From assembly GCF_000003855.2 (NCBI RefSeq), contig NW_003101682.1:1553148-1617147 (forward strand): a stretch of DNA of 64,000 nucleotides. Reading direction: 5' to 3'. Positions 21,865 through 34,884 of the stretch are shown here, piece after piece. The notes below the pieces were generated by a model. The model did not search any database. It was not told the DNA's origin and was given only the letters and a program-made list of their open reading frames with translations. The position numbers and the translations under genes were made by a program. Within the stretch, counting starts at the first letter, position 1; every line of letters begins with the position of its first letter. The DNA comes from Blastomyces gilchristii SLH14081 (Eukaryota; Ascomycota; Eurotiomycetes; Onygenales; Ajellomycetaceae).

Positions 21865-23948
21865 AAGTATGTAGTTTTGCCTGATTTTCAGTTATAATCA
21901 ATGTATGTAAGTTCTGTTTCAAAGTTAGTATTATAGTTCTATATAATATAAAGTATTATCAAAGATTGTTACTTACTAGGGAATTGTATTTCACTGTCTT
22001 CACATCTCTAACATCTGCTTATTCAAATCTCTGATAGTTGACATTGTAGTAGTCTCAGACTAATTTAATATATAAGTCTCATTTCTTCTCTGTTCAATCT
22101 TGAGAAGTGTAGATATTAACTCAATAAGAGAAATCTAGTAGAGCTGCTATAGTATAGTACTTTATAAAAGATTGTTCAGTTTTACTGTAATAATATACCA
22201 GTTTATTTCTTACAGCAATAATAGCCTGTGCTATAGTATCATTTCAGACTGAATTTCTTTTTCAGTGATTCAACTGCTTCTCAAGATAAGTAAATAAACT
22301 GTTATACACTCATCAAGCTGACTGCAGTATTAATGTATGAGAGATTGAGACTGTCTTTATTATCTTATAAAACTGAAACAGTAAATCAATTATATATTTC
22401 AACTGAGTTCACTTCATATCAGAAAGTTTCAATGTCTGAATCTTTTCTCAATCAGAGTGTTATACTCAATGATCAATTATCTGATATAATTAAAGAGTCT
22501 AAACAGTTATCTTATATATTGAACTTCACTATATTTTAATATTCTGTATCATATTCAGTGATGTGACTGATTTGTTTGTTTATTAAATATTATAAAATTG
22601 TTACTATTATTTAGAGAAGATACAAATTGTATTAGCAATGTTTTAAATCTGTAATATTTAAATTATTAGTCAATCTATTTAAAATTAACAGTAGTATTAT
22701 CAAAAAGCATTATCAAAAAACAATATTAAAAAGTGTTATTAAAAAACATTATCTTTTACAAAGTGAATATAAAAGTTACTTGAGTAATTACTTTCATCTC
22801 ATTCTCATCTCAAGAATCAGTCATCTCATTATTTATTATCTTAATGTTAAGATTCTTTATCAGTGTTTATATCACAAGTTGAATCACATGAGCAATGTAG
22901 AAGATATGATCTTGTTTATCATTTCAGAAATACAAAGTCAATTTTTGCTTCAAGCTCTTCATCATAGTGTAGTTATTTGCAGTATTATCAGTTATAATTG
23001 TAAGAAGACTGAAACTAATATCTTAATAGTTGTTTTTAATAACTGCTATTAATATCTCTATCATATAATTCTCAGTATGACTACTGATCAATGATTTAAA
23101 TTCAATTAATGTCTCTTAATAAGTTCAGTTCTCATCAATATAATAACATGTAACTCTCATAAATGCAAGATTGTTTATACTAGTTTATACATTCACTGTG
23201 AGAGACACTCTTCAATAATTTTTCAACTCTGATTCTAGATGTTATATATTGACTTTGTAGTGTGTCTCAAGGTTGAACTGAAGATATGATTGATATGAAA
23301 TATAAAGATTTGAATTAAGTATTTGAAGAAGTATTTGAAATTCAGGGTTTTCAATTGATCAAAGAGAAAGATTCAGGGATATATACATGTAAAGTAATTA
23401 TTCATGAAAGTCATCAGATGAGAGTTGTAGAATCAGAGTACTAATATATAATTATTTTCATATGATTTTCTTTAAATTAGAAAGTTAGCATTATTAAAAA
23501 TTGTTATCTGATAGAGTAACTTATCAGCTCAGTAGTAATTTTCTGATTATTTTTCTTTTATTATCTACATTCTGATGACTTCAGATGTCAGAAAATTTCA
23601 TCAGAGTTATAATCAGTTCATGATGAATGTTTCTGAATAAAGTTGTAGTAATTATAGTAGAGAGATAACTTTTTCAGTAATCTGTGATATAATCTGTTGA
23701 CAATTATTTCATAGTTCATCTCAATATTTGTGTTGAGTTTTTCATAAATTTCATGATCTGAAATCAGATATGAAGAATGAAGTAATTATTTATCATAATT
23801 AAAAGAGAGCATTTCTGTGTTGAATTGTAAACAATATAGACTTTATAATTCACAGTGATTTCTTGAAGAGTTTATGAATCTTCAATAGAAGTGAAAGAAG
23901 TGAAAGAAGTAAATTCAGAAGATATAATAAAGATTTAAGAAAGATGAT
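21865..23948. other. hAT host segment between A1 and B1, unidentified
   Basis: About 2.1 kb of the large hAT element's own DNA. Short open stretches exist on the plus strand (22333-22539, 22780-23052), but they are Leu/Ser/Ile-rich and match nothing I know. If the element was autonomous, part of the transposase should be here; no hAT dimerisation motif is readable. Confidence 0.4.
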
Positions 23949-24219
23949 TGTAAGAGGCCTACGCTGAATAGATTGATATAATATTGATAGGTCTTATATA
24001 ACAAAGATAAAAATGTTAAAGAAGAAAAGAAAGAGAAAGTGTGAGAATCAGTGATTGAGATGGATATTTATACGCGTATGTGATGATGTACGCGGTGGAG
24101 CTTCAGGGTAGAAGAATATACACGTGTTTATAGCAGCTGCAGATCAGTGATCAGAAATGAAAGAATCTATAAAGTGTAATGAAATAGTCTATATGATTGA
24201 TCAGGCACAGCCTGCCACA
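23949..24219 (-). repeat. 3' LTR of B1
   Basis: 271 bp, TGTAAGAG...CCACA as read on the plus strand. Six CpGs remain, all in the outer two thirds; the last 95 bases, next to the coding region, have none although the 5' LTR has about a dozen there. Confidence 0.92.
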
Positions 24220-27200
24220 TTAGTTCTCTTTTTTCAGAAGCAGTTCTCATCAGTCAAGAGCTGCTATTTTAGATAATGTGAAACTCAGAGTTCAGATTGA
24301 TTAATTATAGCTGACTCATTTTATAAGATATTGTTAGCTGCAGCTGTGAAATCTCTCATTGAGAATATCTTCAATCTCTCACTCAAGCTCATTATCTTCT
24401 TCTATAATGTCTGGCGGCTGTCAGTCAGAAGTCAGCTGAGAAGAGAATGAATTGATGATAGTGCAGCAGAGCAAGCTTGTGTAAAATACATTATAAATCT
24501 CTAGTGATGTGTCAAGATAATAGTTGTGACTATCTAGAACTTCTATTACTTTATACCTGACATGACAGTAGTCTAGTGTATAAGATAAACATATGATTTG
24601 TATATTCTTGAGATTCAATTATATAAGATCTTCTATCTTATACTGCTCTGTGAAATCTTGTCAGATATTAATTTAATCTTCTTAATCTTGTTTTATAGTT
24701 GTTATAAAGACCTCTGCTCAGTTGTGAATGTCTCAAAGCTTTATTACTATATTATCAGCAATCTGAATTGAACTGTGAAGATTTGATATAAACTGTGTAA
24801 TCTCTAGAAGATTCAACACTTTCATGTGATATCTGTGTGTAAGAAAGAACAGGCTTATATCTGTTAAAATAACATCTCAATCATTGATAGTGATCTCTGC
24901 ATGTAGAAGAAGATCATATTAATCATCTTATAAGTAATTGTAGAACTTATAAAGATAATTCTTTACAGTCTGAATTATTCATTCTGATGCATTATCAGTC
25001 TCAGAGTGATAGACAGTTGATAGATAATATATAATCTTGAGAACTTGACAGATTCTTATTCAGAGAGTGCTCATGAATTAACAGCTCTAATCTGATACTA
25101 TCAATCTCAGTAACTCATGTATCTGATAGAATAAACTCTGTAAGAAGGCTTCAGTGACTTATCTGATATTTATCTTATTATAAAATTTCAATATTACATT
25201 CTTACTTAGTTAGTCAATAATGATCAGAATGTTTCTGTAACTCTTACTCTCAGATAGATTAATAGTGAAGTCAATTACTACATCTTATCAGATTCTATCA
25301 GAGATATTGAGTGATTTCAGTAAATCTTTTCTATGATTCTTTTATAAGATAATAGAAGAACAGTGATTACAGTTTCAGATAAAGCATCTGATGCTGTTTA
25401 ATATCTCAGATCAGTAGAATTCTCAGAAGATCATTCTATACAGTTGTTCACAGCCTGAATAATCAGTTATATATAAATCATGTATCTCTTACATTATCTG
25501 AGTGTGTAAGAGTTCAGAGTGAGAAACTCAGTATTATTTATAAAATTGTAGAGTATTATTATCATTGATTGAGTATTCTGAGATATCAGTTCTTATATAT
25601 AGTTCTGAGAAGAATCAGAGTGCTTCTTAATATACTACTTCAGTGAGAATCTGAAGAAGTTTATCAGTCTGAGCTGCTGTATGTCACAGTTCATTCAGTG
25701 TAGAAGAAGTGAAGATATTAATATCAGTTCTAATTAAAGAAGTATGTATAATGCTGTGAGTTGTTTCATCTTAATTAACTAATATCTTTGAATTTAAGAG
25801 CTGATGCTCTCAATTCATTCAGTGAGTATCTGTTACATCAGATGATATATCTTGCTCTTATTATAAGAGAGTATCTGTCATTGAGTTCTGACTGTCAGAG
25901 CAGTAGTGTATTATAAAATGAAAGCAGCTTAGAAACTCAGATCATCATATCTATCATTTGATAAGTTTACAGATAGTTATAAAGTATTTGAGATTCTTAT
26001 AATCTATGACTATCTCAAATTTAAAGACACTTTGAAATTCAGAGTCTCATTCTTCTAAACAGTGTATAATTATGAGAAGTTTCTTATCATAGATCTCATA
26101 ATTGCATTCAGCAGAACTCAGTTTCTTAGATATGAAGATATATGATTATAGAACATCTTCATCATTATATTACAATATTACTTCTTCTATTATATAGTCA
26201 GAGAAATCAGCTTCAATAACTGTCTTATAATCAGAATTAAATATCATTAGTAGAGAAGTATTAATAAACATCTTCTTCATCTGTGTAAATACAGCTTCAG
26301 TATTCACTAATTATTGAAATACTGAGTCTTTCTTAGTGAGATCTGTAAGTGATCTCACAATATCTGAGAAGTTTTATATAAATCACTGATAGAAGTTAGT
26401 AAATCTGATGAAGCTTTATACATCTTTCACAGTATATAAAGCTTCTTATTCAAGAATAGCAGAGACTTTCTCAGAATTCATTTAAATTCACTTATCAGCT
26501 TCTATAATAAAACTCAGATACTTAGTACTCTTGACTTCAAAATCATACTTATCAATATCTATCAGTAGTTCTACTTCTTATAGTTATTGTAATATCTTTT
26601 ACACATACTCTTAGTATTCTTTTCTGAATTCATTAATAAAGATGAGAATGTCATCTAGATAAGCAGATACAAACTTATTAAGAAAATCTCAAAGCACTCA
26701 GTTGATATACTTCTGAAATATACTGAGAATATTAGTCAGTTCAAAGAGTGTGATTATTCATTCAAAGAGATTATAATATGTTTGAAATACTGTAAGTCAT
26801 TCATCTTCTTCAGTGATATGAATCTTATGAAACATAGTGATGATATCTAGTTTTATAAATCATTGAGCTTATCTGATTCATACTAGAGTTTTATTGATAA
26901 GAGATAAGAGATATCAATCTTTCTTTGTCAATCTGTTCAGATCTCAGTAGTCTACACAGAATTGAAGTTCTTCATCTGATTTCTTTATAAAGAGAATAGA
27001 AGCTGTAGTAAAAGAGTTACTAATACATATGAATTCTTTATTCAACAGATTATTGAGTGTCTTTTGAAGAAGAAGAAGTTCATCTCAGAACATGTTATAA
27101 AGAGAGTCTCATAATAATTCAGAGTTCTTATTATTCTTTTTCTCTAACTTGATACTGTGATTCACTTCAGAATCTTGTAAGAAGAGTATATTCATAATAT

Positions 27201-28974
27201 TATCTTATTAGAAGACATCTAGATATTCATGATATTATTAAGAGAGTTTTGTACAAGAATCTGTTATTATAACACAGAATAACTTTTCTAGAGTCTTTTT
27301 AATATCAGTCAGACTGATAGAATAGATTGATACATAGTTCTGCTATCAATGATTCTTTCAGTGACTTCTTTTTCTGAGTATTTCATAGATATTGACAGAG
27401 ATCTGTGTTAAATCAATAGTCTTGTGAATGTCATCTTCATGAATTCTATTATTATTAGAAAATATCAAGCTTCTGTTTTAAGTATTTAATAAGATGTCTT
27501 ATTCAGATAGCCAGGCAAGTTCTAACATAAGATTATAATCAAGATTATCAACTTTATATATATAGACATTTTCATGTTAATGTTCTCTCATATCTATGAT
27601 CAGCTTTATCATATAACAGATACAAATATCTTTTGAATTATCAAATTTCTGTGAGAAGTCAAGATTTTGATAAAGAAATACACTGAAGATTATAGTATCT
27701 TACAACTGAAGATTTTATCATTGCATAGTGATATAGACTGCTGTCTATCATGGCTTTCATATTATACATGTTATCAATCACAGTAGATACAAGAATCACA
27801 TTCATTATTATCTTCTCTTTAAATCATTGTTGTTTAACCTCTTCAAGCTTCTGTTTATGAATTTGAATAGAAGCTAATCTTTTCTCTGTTTCACTGAGAC
27901 ATTCTTATAGTTATCTTCTGAATCTTTCTCTAATATAGTGTGATTGACACAGACAGATGCTGATTCATTCTTTGAATGAGAAGATGCTGATCTTTCTCTT
28001 AAGTATGAAGACACATAGATTGATTGACAGTTGAAAGCAATGTATTCTGATCAGTTATAGTTGATGTACACTTCACATTAATGTTAATCAGTGACTTCTT
28101 TGAGAGTGATTTCAGAGACTCAGAAGTCTGTTCAGACAGCGGAGACTCTTGCTTATGTATAGATATTTAAGTCTACTCAATTCATGACATCTGCATCATT
28201 GTTATTTCTCAGTGCAGGTGTATGAGTCACTGAGATGTAACATCTTCTATCACTGTTCTGTATATTCTTGAGCTTGATAAGATGATTATTTATTGTCTGA
28301 AGCTGTGTGCAGAAGTCTTTATAAGTCTGGTCTTTGTCTACACTTACAAGAGTCTGTAAGAGTTCAAAAGTTAATGTCTTCTTAAGCATGCTAATCTTCA
28401 TTTAATTCTTTCAAGATTGATTATCTACTTCTAGAATCTTGATGTTGAAGTCAGAGATGAATGTTGTAAGAGAAGTGTTTCTCTGTCAGATACTCTGTAA
28501 TCAATCTAATACTTTCTGTTGTATGACAGTGTCTTAGAACAGAATATCAAGATATTTGATAATATTGTCAGATATTTATAACACTGATTCACATGCTTTT
28601 ATTCATGAATGAAACTTCTGTTTCATGTGATTCTTCAATTATTCATTAATATATCAATCTTGATTAATTAACAAATCAATGAAATCTTCATCTATACTCA
28701 GTTTTGTGAGCATTTTTATTCTTCATGATAAGTAGAGAGTGAGATCAGAAGTATTCAAATATATGAGAGTATCTAAGTATTCTTTCAATACTTTTGTATT
28801 TGATTCTGTAGATGTTGAAATTGTATGAGTTAATCATTGAATCTCTTCATATTGAAGTTGTTGAGTTGCATGTATATCAGCTATTTATTATTATTATAAT
28901 TTCAACATTGCTCAGAGCTACTGTGATATTATATTTATACTCATGTTCAAGAGTTCTATATTATTGTTAGACAT
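24220..28974 (-). pseudogene. Gag-pol of B1, decayed
   Basis: Gag starts at the ATG at 28974. An open gag stretch is 28177-28401 (QTLVSVDKDQTYKDF), followed by a knuckle read as YINC-type near 28050. The protease region starts near 27751, and the frame there is offset from gag exactly as in B2 (1,223 bases from gag ATG to the MIDS segment in both). RT, RNase H and integrase follow on the minus strand. The TAA at 24220-24222 directly abuts the 3' LTR. One base more than B2 lies between protease and stop, so B1 is also frameshifted there. Dozens of stops; inactive. Confidence 0.85.
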
Positions 28975-29304
28975 GATTATATTGATTATCAGATATATAA
29001 TATCTGTGAAATCTGAAGAAGTGTAATTATATTCTCATACATCTGAGTATCAGAACTCTCAGATCTTTCACTGACATTCTCTTATAAGATCTTATTCTCT
29101 TTGTAAGATCTTATTATGAGGTCAGAGTAACTGATAAGTAAGCTTCTATCTGAGAACTCAGTGTCTGCTTAACTGTTTAACTGTTTCTCTATTTCTTATA
29201 TACTGTTATATATTTAAATATCTCTCAATGAATAATTGTTTCTGATGAGAAGATAATATATGAATAATTATTTTCTAATAAGAAGATAATGAATATTTTT
29301 ATAG

Positions 29305-29575
29305 TGTAAGAGATCTATGCTGAATAGATTGATATAATATTGATAGATCTTATATAACAAAGATAAAAATGTTAAAGAAGAAAAGAAAGAGAAAGTGTGA
29401 GAATCAGCAATTAAGGTGAATATTTATATATGTATGTGGTGGTGTACGCGGTGGAGCTTCAGGGCGGAAGAATATGCGCGCGTTCGTAGCAGCCGCGGAT
29501 CGGCGATCGGGAATGGAAGAATCTATGAAGTGTAATGAAATAGTCTATATAATTGATCGGGCGCAGCCCGCTACA
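29305..29575 (-). repeat. 5' LTR of B1
   Basis: 271 bp. No CpG occurs in the inner 142 bases (29305-29446), while the outer 129 bases hold 15, including GCGCGCG. It ends CCCGCTACA against the ATGAT duplication. Confidence 0.92.
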
Positions 29576-29580
29576 ATGAT

Positions 29581-30520
29581 AATTTATTTTTAATAAAGAT
29601 AATAACTGATCACTGATATATATAAGAAGAATTATTATAAGAGAAAATAATCTTCTTTCTTAGCTTAGTTATAATTTTAGTACTAACTCAGATTGAATAT
29701 TATCAATGTATAAAAGTAAATAAACAATCTTGATTAATCTCTGTCATATTTCTTGAAATATATTAATATTGTGAAAGAGAGTATTATTAAATTATATTAT
29801 TAGAAAATATCATTAAAAATATATTAATATTATAAATATCAATATTGAAAAAATGTTGATACTTATACATTGTAGTGATTTATGAATCATGATAGTTAAA
29901 TATATATATATATATTATTTCTGATATTGATTACAACTTGTACAATAATTTTTAAAAACTCAAAATTAATTTCAATTATTAATAATTATGAACTTATAAC
30001 TAATTAATATAAAAAGAAAAAAACTTTTTCTACTTATTATCTTTCTTCTCTTTTTTATTCTTCTTATCATTCTTTATAATTCACTTTTTATTCTCATTCT
30101 TCTTCTTCTTCTTCTCATCTGAGATGATAATCATCTTAAAATCTCTCTTCATTATCTTCTCAGAGAAGAGTTTCTACTGCTCTCTCTCAGTCAGATTAAT
30201 CTGTATCTCAAAATCCTGTATTTTCTAGTCTGCTGTCTCAGGTTTCATCTCAGCAGTAAGCAGATTAATATACTCAGAGATTAGAACTGTCTTCTTAATA
30301 TTCTGAACCATGAAGTACATTTGAGATATGAATAAGATCTCAATTCTCTTCTTCTCTATCAGCTCCGGCTAATCAATTAGAGAATGGAAGTATTATTAAA
30401 AATTATTATCTTTTAATAAATAAAAAACTTATCAGTTTTAACTTCTTTATCTCTTACTTTAATATCTTCTCAATCTTCTTCTATTACTGTTTATTTATAG
30501 TAACACTCTTCTTCTCTCTC
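29581..30520. other. hAT host segment, AT-rich
   Basis: Very AT-rich from 29581 to about 30020, with nothing recognisable. From 30030 on, a minus-strand frame appears (described separately). Confidence 0.5.
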
Positions 30521-31430
30521 TCTCTCTTCATCTTATTATTATTATTATTATTATTCTTCAATTATAGATGTATGCAGTCAGAGACTATGACATCTACCTG
30601 AGAACTTTTAGTTCTCAGGGTTTTTCCTATATCTGTAAAGTTAACTATTATACATTCATCAATTTCAGATATGCAAAATCAGAAAATTCCAGCTCAGAAT
30701 ACAAAAACTGTTTACAAATTGCAGTGTTTTAACATCTTCTGATACTTTGAAACCATTTGACAATATCATGACAAAGGAAAAGAGAACACAGTCTTAAAGA
30801 TAGACACATTAAATAGATAGATAGAAAGGAATTGAAAGAAAAAGATAAAATAAAGAGAGACTGTAACAAAACAAATTATTAAAAGATAGTATATAGCTGT
30901 TTTAACAGACTATATCTGATTGATTTCCTCCTCTTCATATTCAGATAATTCTGAATTTAGCCATTTTCTTATAGCTGCTTGAGTTTCTGATAGAAAGTCT
31001 ATTAAGTATTTGATTCCTGTCTCAGTTGAGAATAAGAATCTCATATTTAATTGATTTAGATCATACTTCTCTTTCAATCTGGCTCTGAGACTATTGTATA
31101 ATGCACAGTGCATTACAATATGCTCAGGATTCTCTCTCTTCATCTTAATCTTAAATTATTCTCAGAACTTCTTCTGATCTCACTGCTACTGTATGAGACT
31201 CTTTACTATCTTCTTTTTCAATCTCTCACAGGTAATGTCATCTGCATTATTTCTATACTTAGTTCAGTCTAAATCTATCAGAAGTGTTACTTAAAATTGT
31301 TATTATTTTACTCTCTTACAGAGTCTCTTCAAGATATTATAATATATCATATAATCTGTCTTCTCTTACTTGAATATCTTCTTCTTCTCTTTCTTTAATC
31401 TGTGACAGCGCTCACATGTCTTGATAATTC
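30030..31430 (-). pseudogene. Unidentified basic protein, split by LINE D
   Basis: A minus-strand frame reads CERCHRLKKEKKK near 31395, then YNILKRLCKRVK and ADDITCERLKKKIVKS, and continues in the same frame across the LINE D insertion as KMKREREKK. After a stretch with intron-like ends (A/GTAAGT-like start near 30435, CTAAT...TAG end near 30372) it resumes in another frame as PELIEKKRIEILF... LLTAEMKPETAD ... FEIQINLTERE, ending in a poly-lysine tail. Stops sit where W or Q would fit. I do not recognise the family; it could be part of the hAT element's own gene set. The C-X2-C near the start may bind zinc. Confidence 0.35.
30536..31132 (-). mobile_element. LINE copy D, short 3' fragment
   Basis: 5'-truncated LINE of about 600 bp on the minus strand: AAT-type tail at 30533-30553, 3' UTR with a perfect hairpin, and the last part of ORF2 from the CCHC-like C-terminus (open 30910-31143, ending EEEEINQI). 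It is flanked by a 15-base target duplication, TCTCTCTTCATCTTA, at 30521-30535 and 31133-31147. Confidence 0.88.
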
Positions 31431-31520
31431 ACAGAACCGCAGAATATTTGAAGAAGAATGACATGATTAATTTCAGTAAGTATTAAAGAGAAGTGAAGGC
31501 AGAGAAGATAATTAGAAATA

Positions 31521-31524
<4 letters not shown>

Positions 31525-31579
<55 letters not shown>

Positions 31580-31646
31580 GTAGTAATAGTGATAATGATG
31601 ATGATAATAATGATAATAATAATGATAATGATAATGATGATAATAA
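31525..31646. repeat. AAT microsatellite
   Basis: About 18 perfect AAT units followed by degenerate AAT/GAT units. It looks like LINE tails in unit sequence, but no LINE 3' UTR precedes it on either strand. Confidence 0.85.
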
Positions 31647-32749
31647 AAGAGAAAGTGCATTGAAATATATTACTGACTTATCAAATATAGAGAGACTTAA
31701 AGAAAATATTAACAGCTTTCAGAGATGTACAGAAACAGCTACAGTGTTGTATAGTAATATTATCTTCATTTAATATATGCACTGTTGATATTCTTTATAT
31801 ACAGTTATTATATAATCTGTATTAGAGATACATGCAGAAAACAGATCTTTATTACTAGAGTGAATAATTACAGCAATTCTCTATTTTTATATTATAAAGA
31901 TAAGTTATTCTTATTTTTTTCTTCTCTCTTTTCTCTTCTTCAATCAATCACCAATTTCAAGCTGGTATGAAAACTATTAAAACACTCTCAGAAATCCTCA
32001 AATTGAAGAGTATAGACTAATTAAATTTTAAATGCAGAAGAAATTAAATTATCTTCTACAGATTCAATTATTCATTTCTCTCTCAAATAAAACAGCAGTT
32101 GTATCTCTCTTTCCTCCTCTCAATCAAATGAAACATGGCCCGCGAAAAGCGAGTATCATATCAGGTCATAATAATTAACACAGTCTCAGTATACAGAGCT
32201 GCATACATGCAGCATATGCTGAACTGAGAGACTGTGTGAGTTGCAAATCAGCAGCAGCATCTCAGAGAGAGCTGTGCAGTGTAAGAAAGCTGTAACTCTC
32301 AGTTATATATGCAGAGAATAAATCACTGCAGTAAGTGTATATGTATTGCATGAAAGTAATGCTTTTTAATAATACTCAGTCTCTGATATCATGAAAATAG
32401 AGTCTCTTCATGAGATCTGTTTTTATCAGAAGTTAGAGAATCTTATATTCTTCAAGATCATCTTCACATATCTTGTCTATGAAATCAATGAGAAGAATCA
32501 TTGATTTCAGTGTTATGTTCTTGATATTATTTAAGTGATAGCAGAGTTCACTCTGATCACACTTTTTAAGTGTATATTTTCTAATTATTCACATTTATAC
32601 AGATATATACTGGTTATTTATTAGATAATGTTAAGATAATGACTTATTACAGCTGTGTTACTCTTACTGTAAGAGATACATGATTGATAATAAACATTGT
32701 AAAGACTTTGAGAAGTGAATATTTTGAAGATACTACAGCTCTGTGATCT

Positions 32750-32866
32750 TAATTTTTTTTATTTTTATTTTTTGTTTTTTTCATTGTGATTTTTTCTTGT
32801 TTTTGTTTTATTTTTTGTTTTTTTGTTTTTTTTTGTATTTTATATTTTTTTTTATAATTAAAATTA
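32750..32866. repeat. T-rich low-complexity tract
   Basis: Runs of T broken by single G or A bases, adjacent to nothing recognisable. The antisense lysine-rich open frame (32749-32931) is a by-product of composition. Confidence 0.7.
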
Positions 32867-33224
32867 TATGAATTATAATCTGTGTTCAGAAAAGTAATGA
32901 TATTTAATAACACTTTCTGTTGAATTTTCAATAAATGAGTACTATGTTATGATATTATGTAAGTGAGAAATGATTTCATAATCTCATTTAATATCATTCT
33001 CAATAATGAAATCAGAATGAAAATATGACTAAGAATTCAAACATATTCTTTATCTGAGACTAGATTTTTATTTGAAAAGTGAATCTGAGACCTTTAATAT
33101 TTAAAATAATGTGATTTGAAATCAATGTGATGAATATAAATCATGATCAGAAGTAATGCTTTTAGATAATATGATAACTGTAAAGTTTGATTCTGATCTC
33201 AGACACGGTCACACGGTCAGTCTA

Positions 33225-34884
33225 TCTGAGAGTCATGAAGATGAGCTTAAATCATATAATCAGAGAAAGAGTCTCTTCTTCATTTTCATCAGTTAACTCA
33301 GGAAATAAACTGAATTGAAATAGATTTCTTGATTGAAATGAGAATAATACTTTAAAGAAAATGCCCTCTCAACTGTATAGACTATGTTCACTTATTAAAA
33401 ATCAATTTTCTTCATTAAATTTTGAGAAAATTGATCATGAGAAGATATCTCTCTGAAGAGAAAAGCTGAAATCTCTTATAGACTTACAAATAAGTGAACT
33501 ATCTAAAGAGAGAGAATATGAACAGCATTTGAAGAAGATCTCTACAATCAATATAAAAAACTCTATTCTGGTTTACTCAGATGACTCAAAAAATGAGAAT
33601 TTGAATAGATTAGATGCAGGCATTGCTTATACTGAAGATAATATCAATTTTATCTCAGATTTCTGAAATTTAGACTGTGAATCTGAGATCTTTGATGCTG
33701 AACTATTTGTAATAGTGAAAGCTTTCAAACTCATTGAAATAAAATCTTATAAAAGAGAAAATAGTTTGAAAGAGGTATAAATATTCTCTGATAGTCAAGC
33801 TGCTTTAAAAAGACTTAGAAATAGTCAGATTCATAATAATTAAATGAATCTTGAACTGATTTTAAACTCTGTTCTGAAAATTCAAAAGAGAAGAATATCA
33901 AAACTGATAATTCATCTACACTAAGTTCCTGCTTATATGAATATTCATGCCAATGAATTGACTGATTCAGCCGTAAAAAAGAGTTCAGAATTAAGCAGAT
34001 CTATTCAAAAAACAGTGTTTTGATCTTTCATAAAGAGAAAGATAAAAGAATCTTATTTAAATAAGTGAAATGAAAGCTGGCAGAAACAAAAGAAGAGCAT
34101 ACATTATTCAAGATTTGAGATAAAATTAAAGTGGAAATCTTGTTCAATTGAATGTAAAAAGAAAATATTCTCATCTATAATTCAGCTGAAACTAGAATAT
34201 GATTATTTCAAATTCTATTTATAAAGATTTGATGATAGATTTGATTCAACAGAGTGCTCATTCTACAATGTAAATAAAAATCCTGAGTATATTGTAATAC
34301 ATTGTGTATTATACACTAGTCTCAGAGTCAGATTGAAGAAGAAGTATGATTTAAATCAATTAAATATAAGGTTCTTATTCTCAACTGAGACAGGAATTAA
34401 ATACTTAATAGACTTTCTATCAGAAACTTAAACAGCTACAAGAATATGACTGAATTCAGAAGTATCTGAATATAAAGAGGTGAAAATTGATTAGATATAG
34501 TCTATTAAAACAGCTATTCACTATCTTTTAATAATTTTATTTTATTATAGTCTCTCTTTACTGTACTTGTTCCTTTCTGTTCTTTTCTATCTATCTATTT
34601 AATATGTCAATCTTTAAGACTATGTTCTCTTTTCCTTTGTCATGATATTTTCAAATGATTTTGAAGTATCAGAAGGTGTTAAAATACTGCAATTTGTAAA
34701 CAGTTTTTATATTCTGAGCTGAAATTTTCTGATTTTACATATCTGAAATTGGTAAATGTATAATAGTTGACTCTATAGATATAGGAAAAACTCTGAGAAT
34801 TAAAGATTCTCAGGTAGATGTCATAGTCTCTGACTATATACATCTATAATTGAAGAATAATAATAATAATAATAATATAATAAT
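33225..34884 (+). mobile_element. LINE copy B, right part (RNase H, 3' UTR, tail)
   Basis: Continues copy B after the hAT insertion; 33225-33232 is the duplicated target. It carries the ORF2 C-terminal half: RNase H with IFSDSQAAL near 33780, the C-terminal cysteine region near 34255 (first cysteines partly changed), stop at about 34498, 3' UTR with a weakened hairpin near 34788, and an AAT tail at 34857-34884. Many TGA, TAA and TAG codons. Confidence 0.88.

Larger units (their letters stand above)
23949..29575 (-). mobile_element. Ty3/gypsy chromovirus-type element B1
   Basis: Complete 5,627-bp LTR retrotransposon on the minus strand, with 271-bp LTRs at both ends and a perfect 5-bp target duplication ATGAT (23944-23948, 29576-29580). 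It lies within the large hAT element. It is the mirror image of B2 (46958-52583), which is one base shorter. The coding part carries numerous stops. Confidence 0.93.
11396..33224 (+). mobile_element. hAT-type DNA transposon expanded by nested insertions
   Basis: Left end TAGACTAGCCG and right end CGGTCAGTCTA are imperfect inverted repeats, and the element is flanked by perfect 8-bp duplications TCTGAGAG (11388-11395 and 33225-33232), the hallmark of hAT transposition. LINE copy B joins cleanly once the insertion is removed. Own sequence, after taking out one MITE, Ty3 elements A1 and B1 and LINE D, is about 5.8 kb: 11396-11777, 12291-12584, 21865-23948, 29581-30535 and 31148-33224. I could not recognise transposase motifs in that remainder, which is very decayed. 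The last 25 bases are identical to the right ends of the MITEs, so it belongs to the same terminal family. Confidence 0.8.
31148..33224. other. hAT host segment, right arm
   Basis: Right part of the large hAT element. It includes the start of the unidentified minus-strand frame, a microsatellite, a T-rich tract, and a short patch near 32132-32153 that keeps CpGs (ATGGCCCGCGAAAAGCGAG). It ends with the 25-bp terminal sequence shared with the MITEs. No transposase motif is readable. Confidence 0.5.

Noticed and set aside
31525..31646. LINE 3' tail
   Set aside because: The AAT units match LINE tails, but no LINE 3' UTR or hairpin adjoins on either strand, so it is listed as a microsatellite.
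32749..32931. Lysine-rich small protein on the minus strand
   Set aside because: Generated by a T-rich low-complexity tract; no other support.
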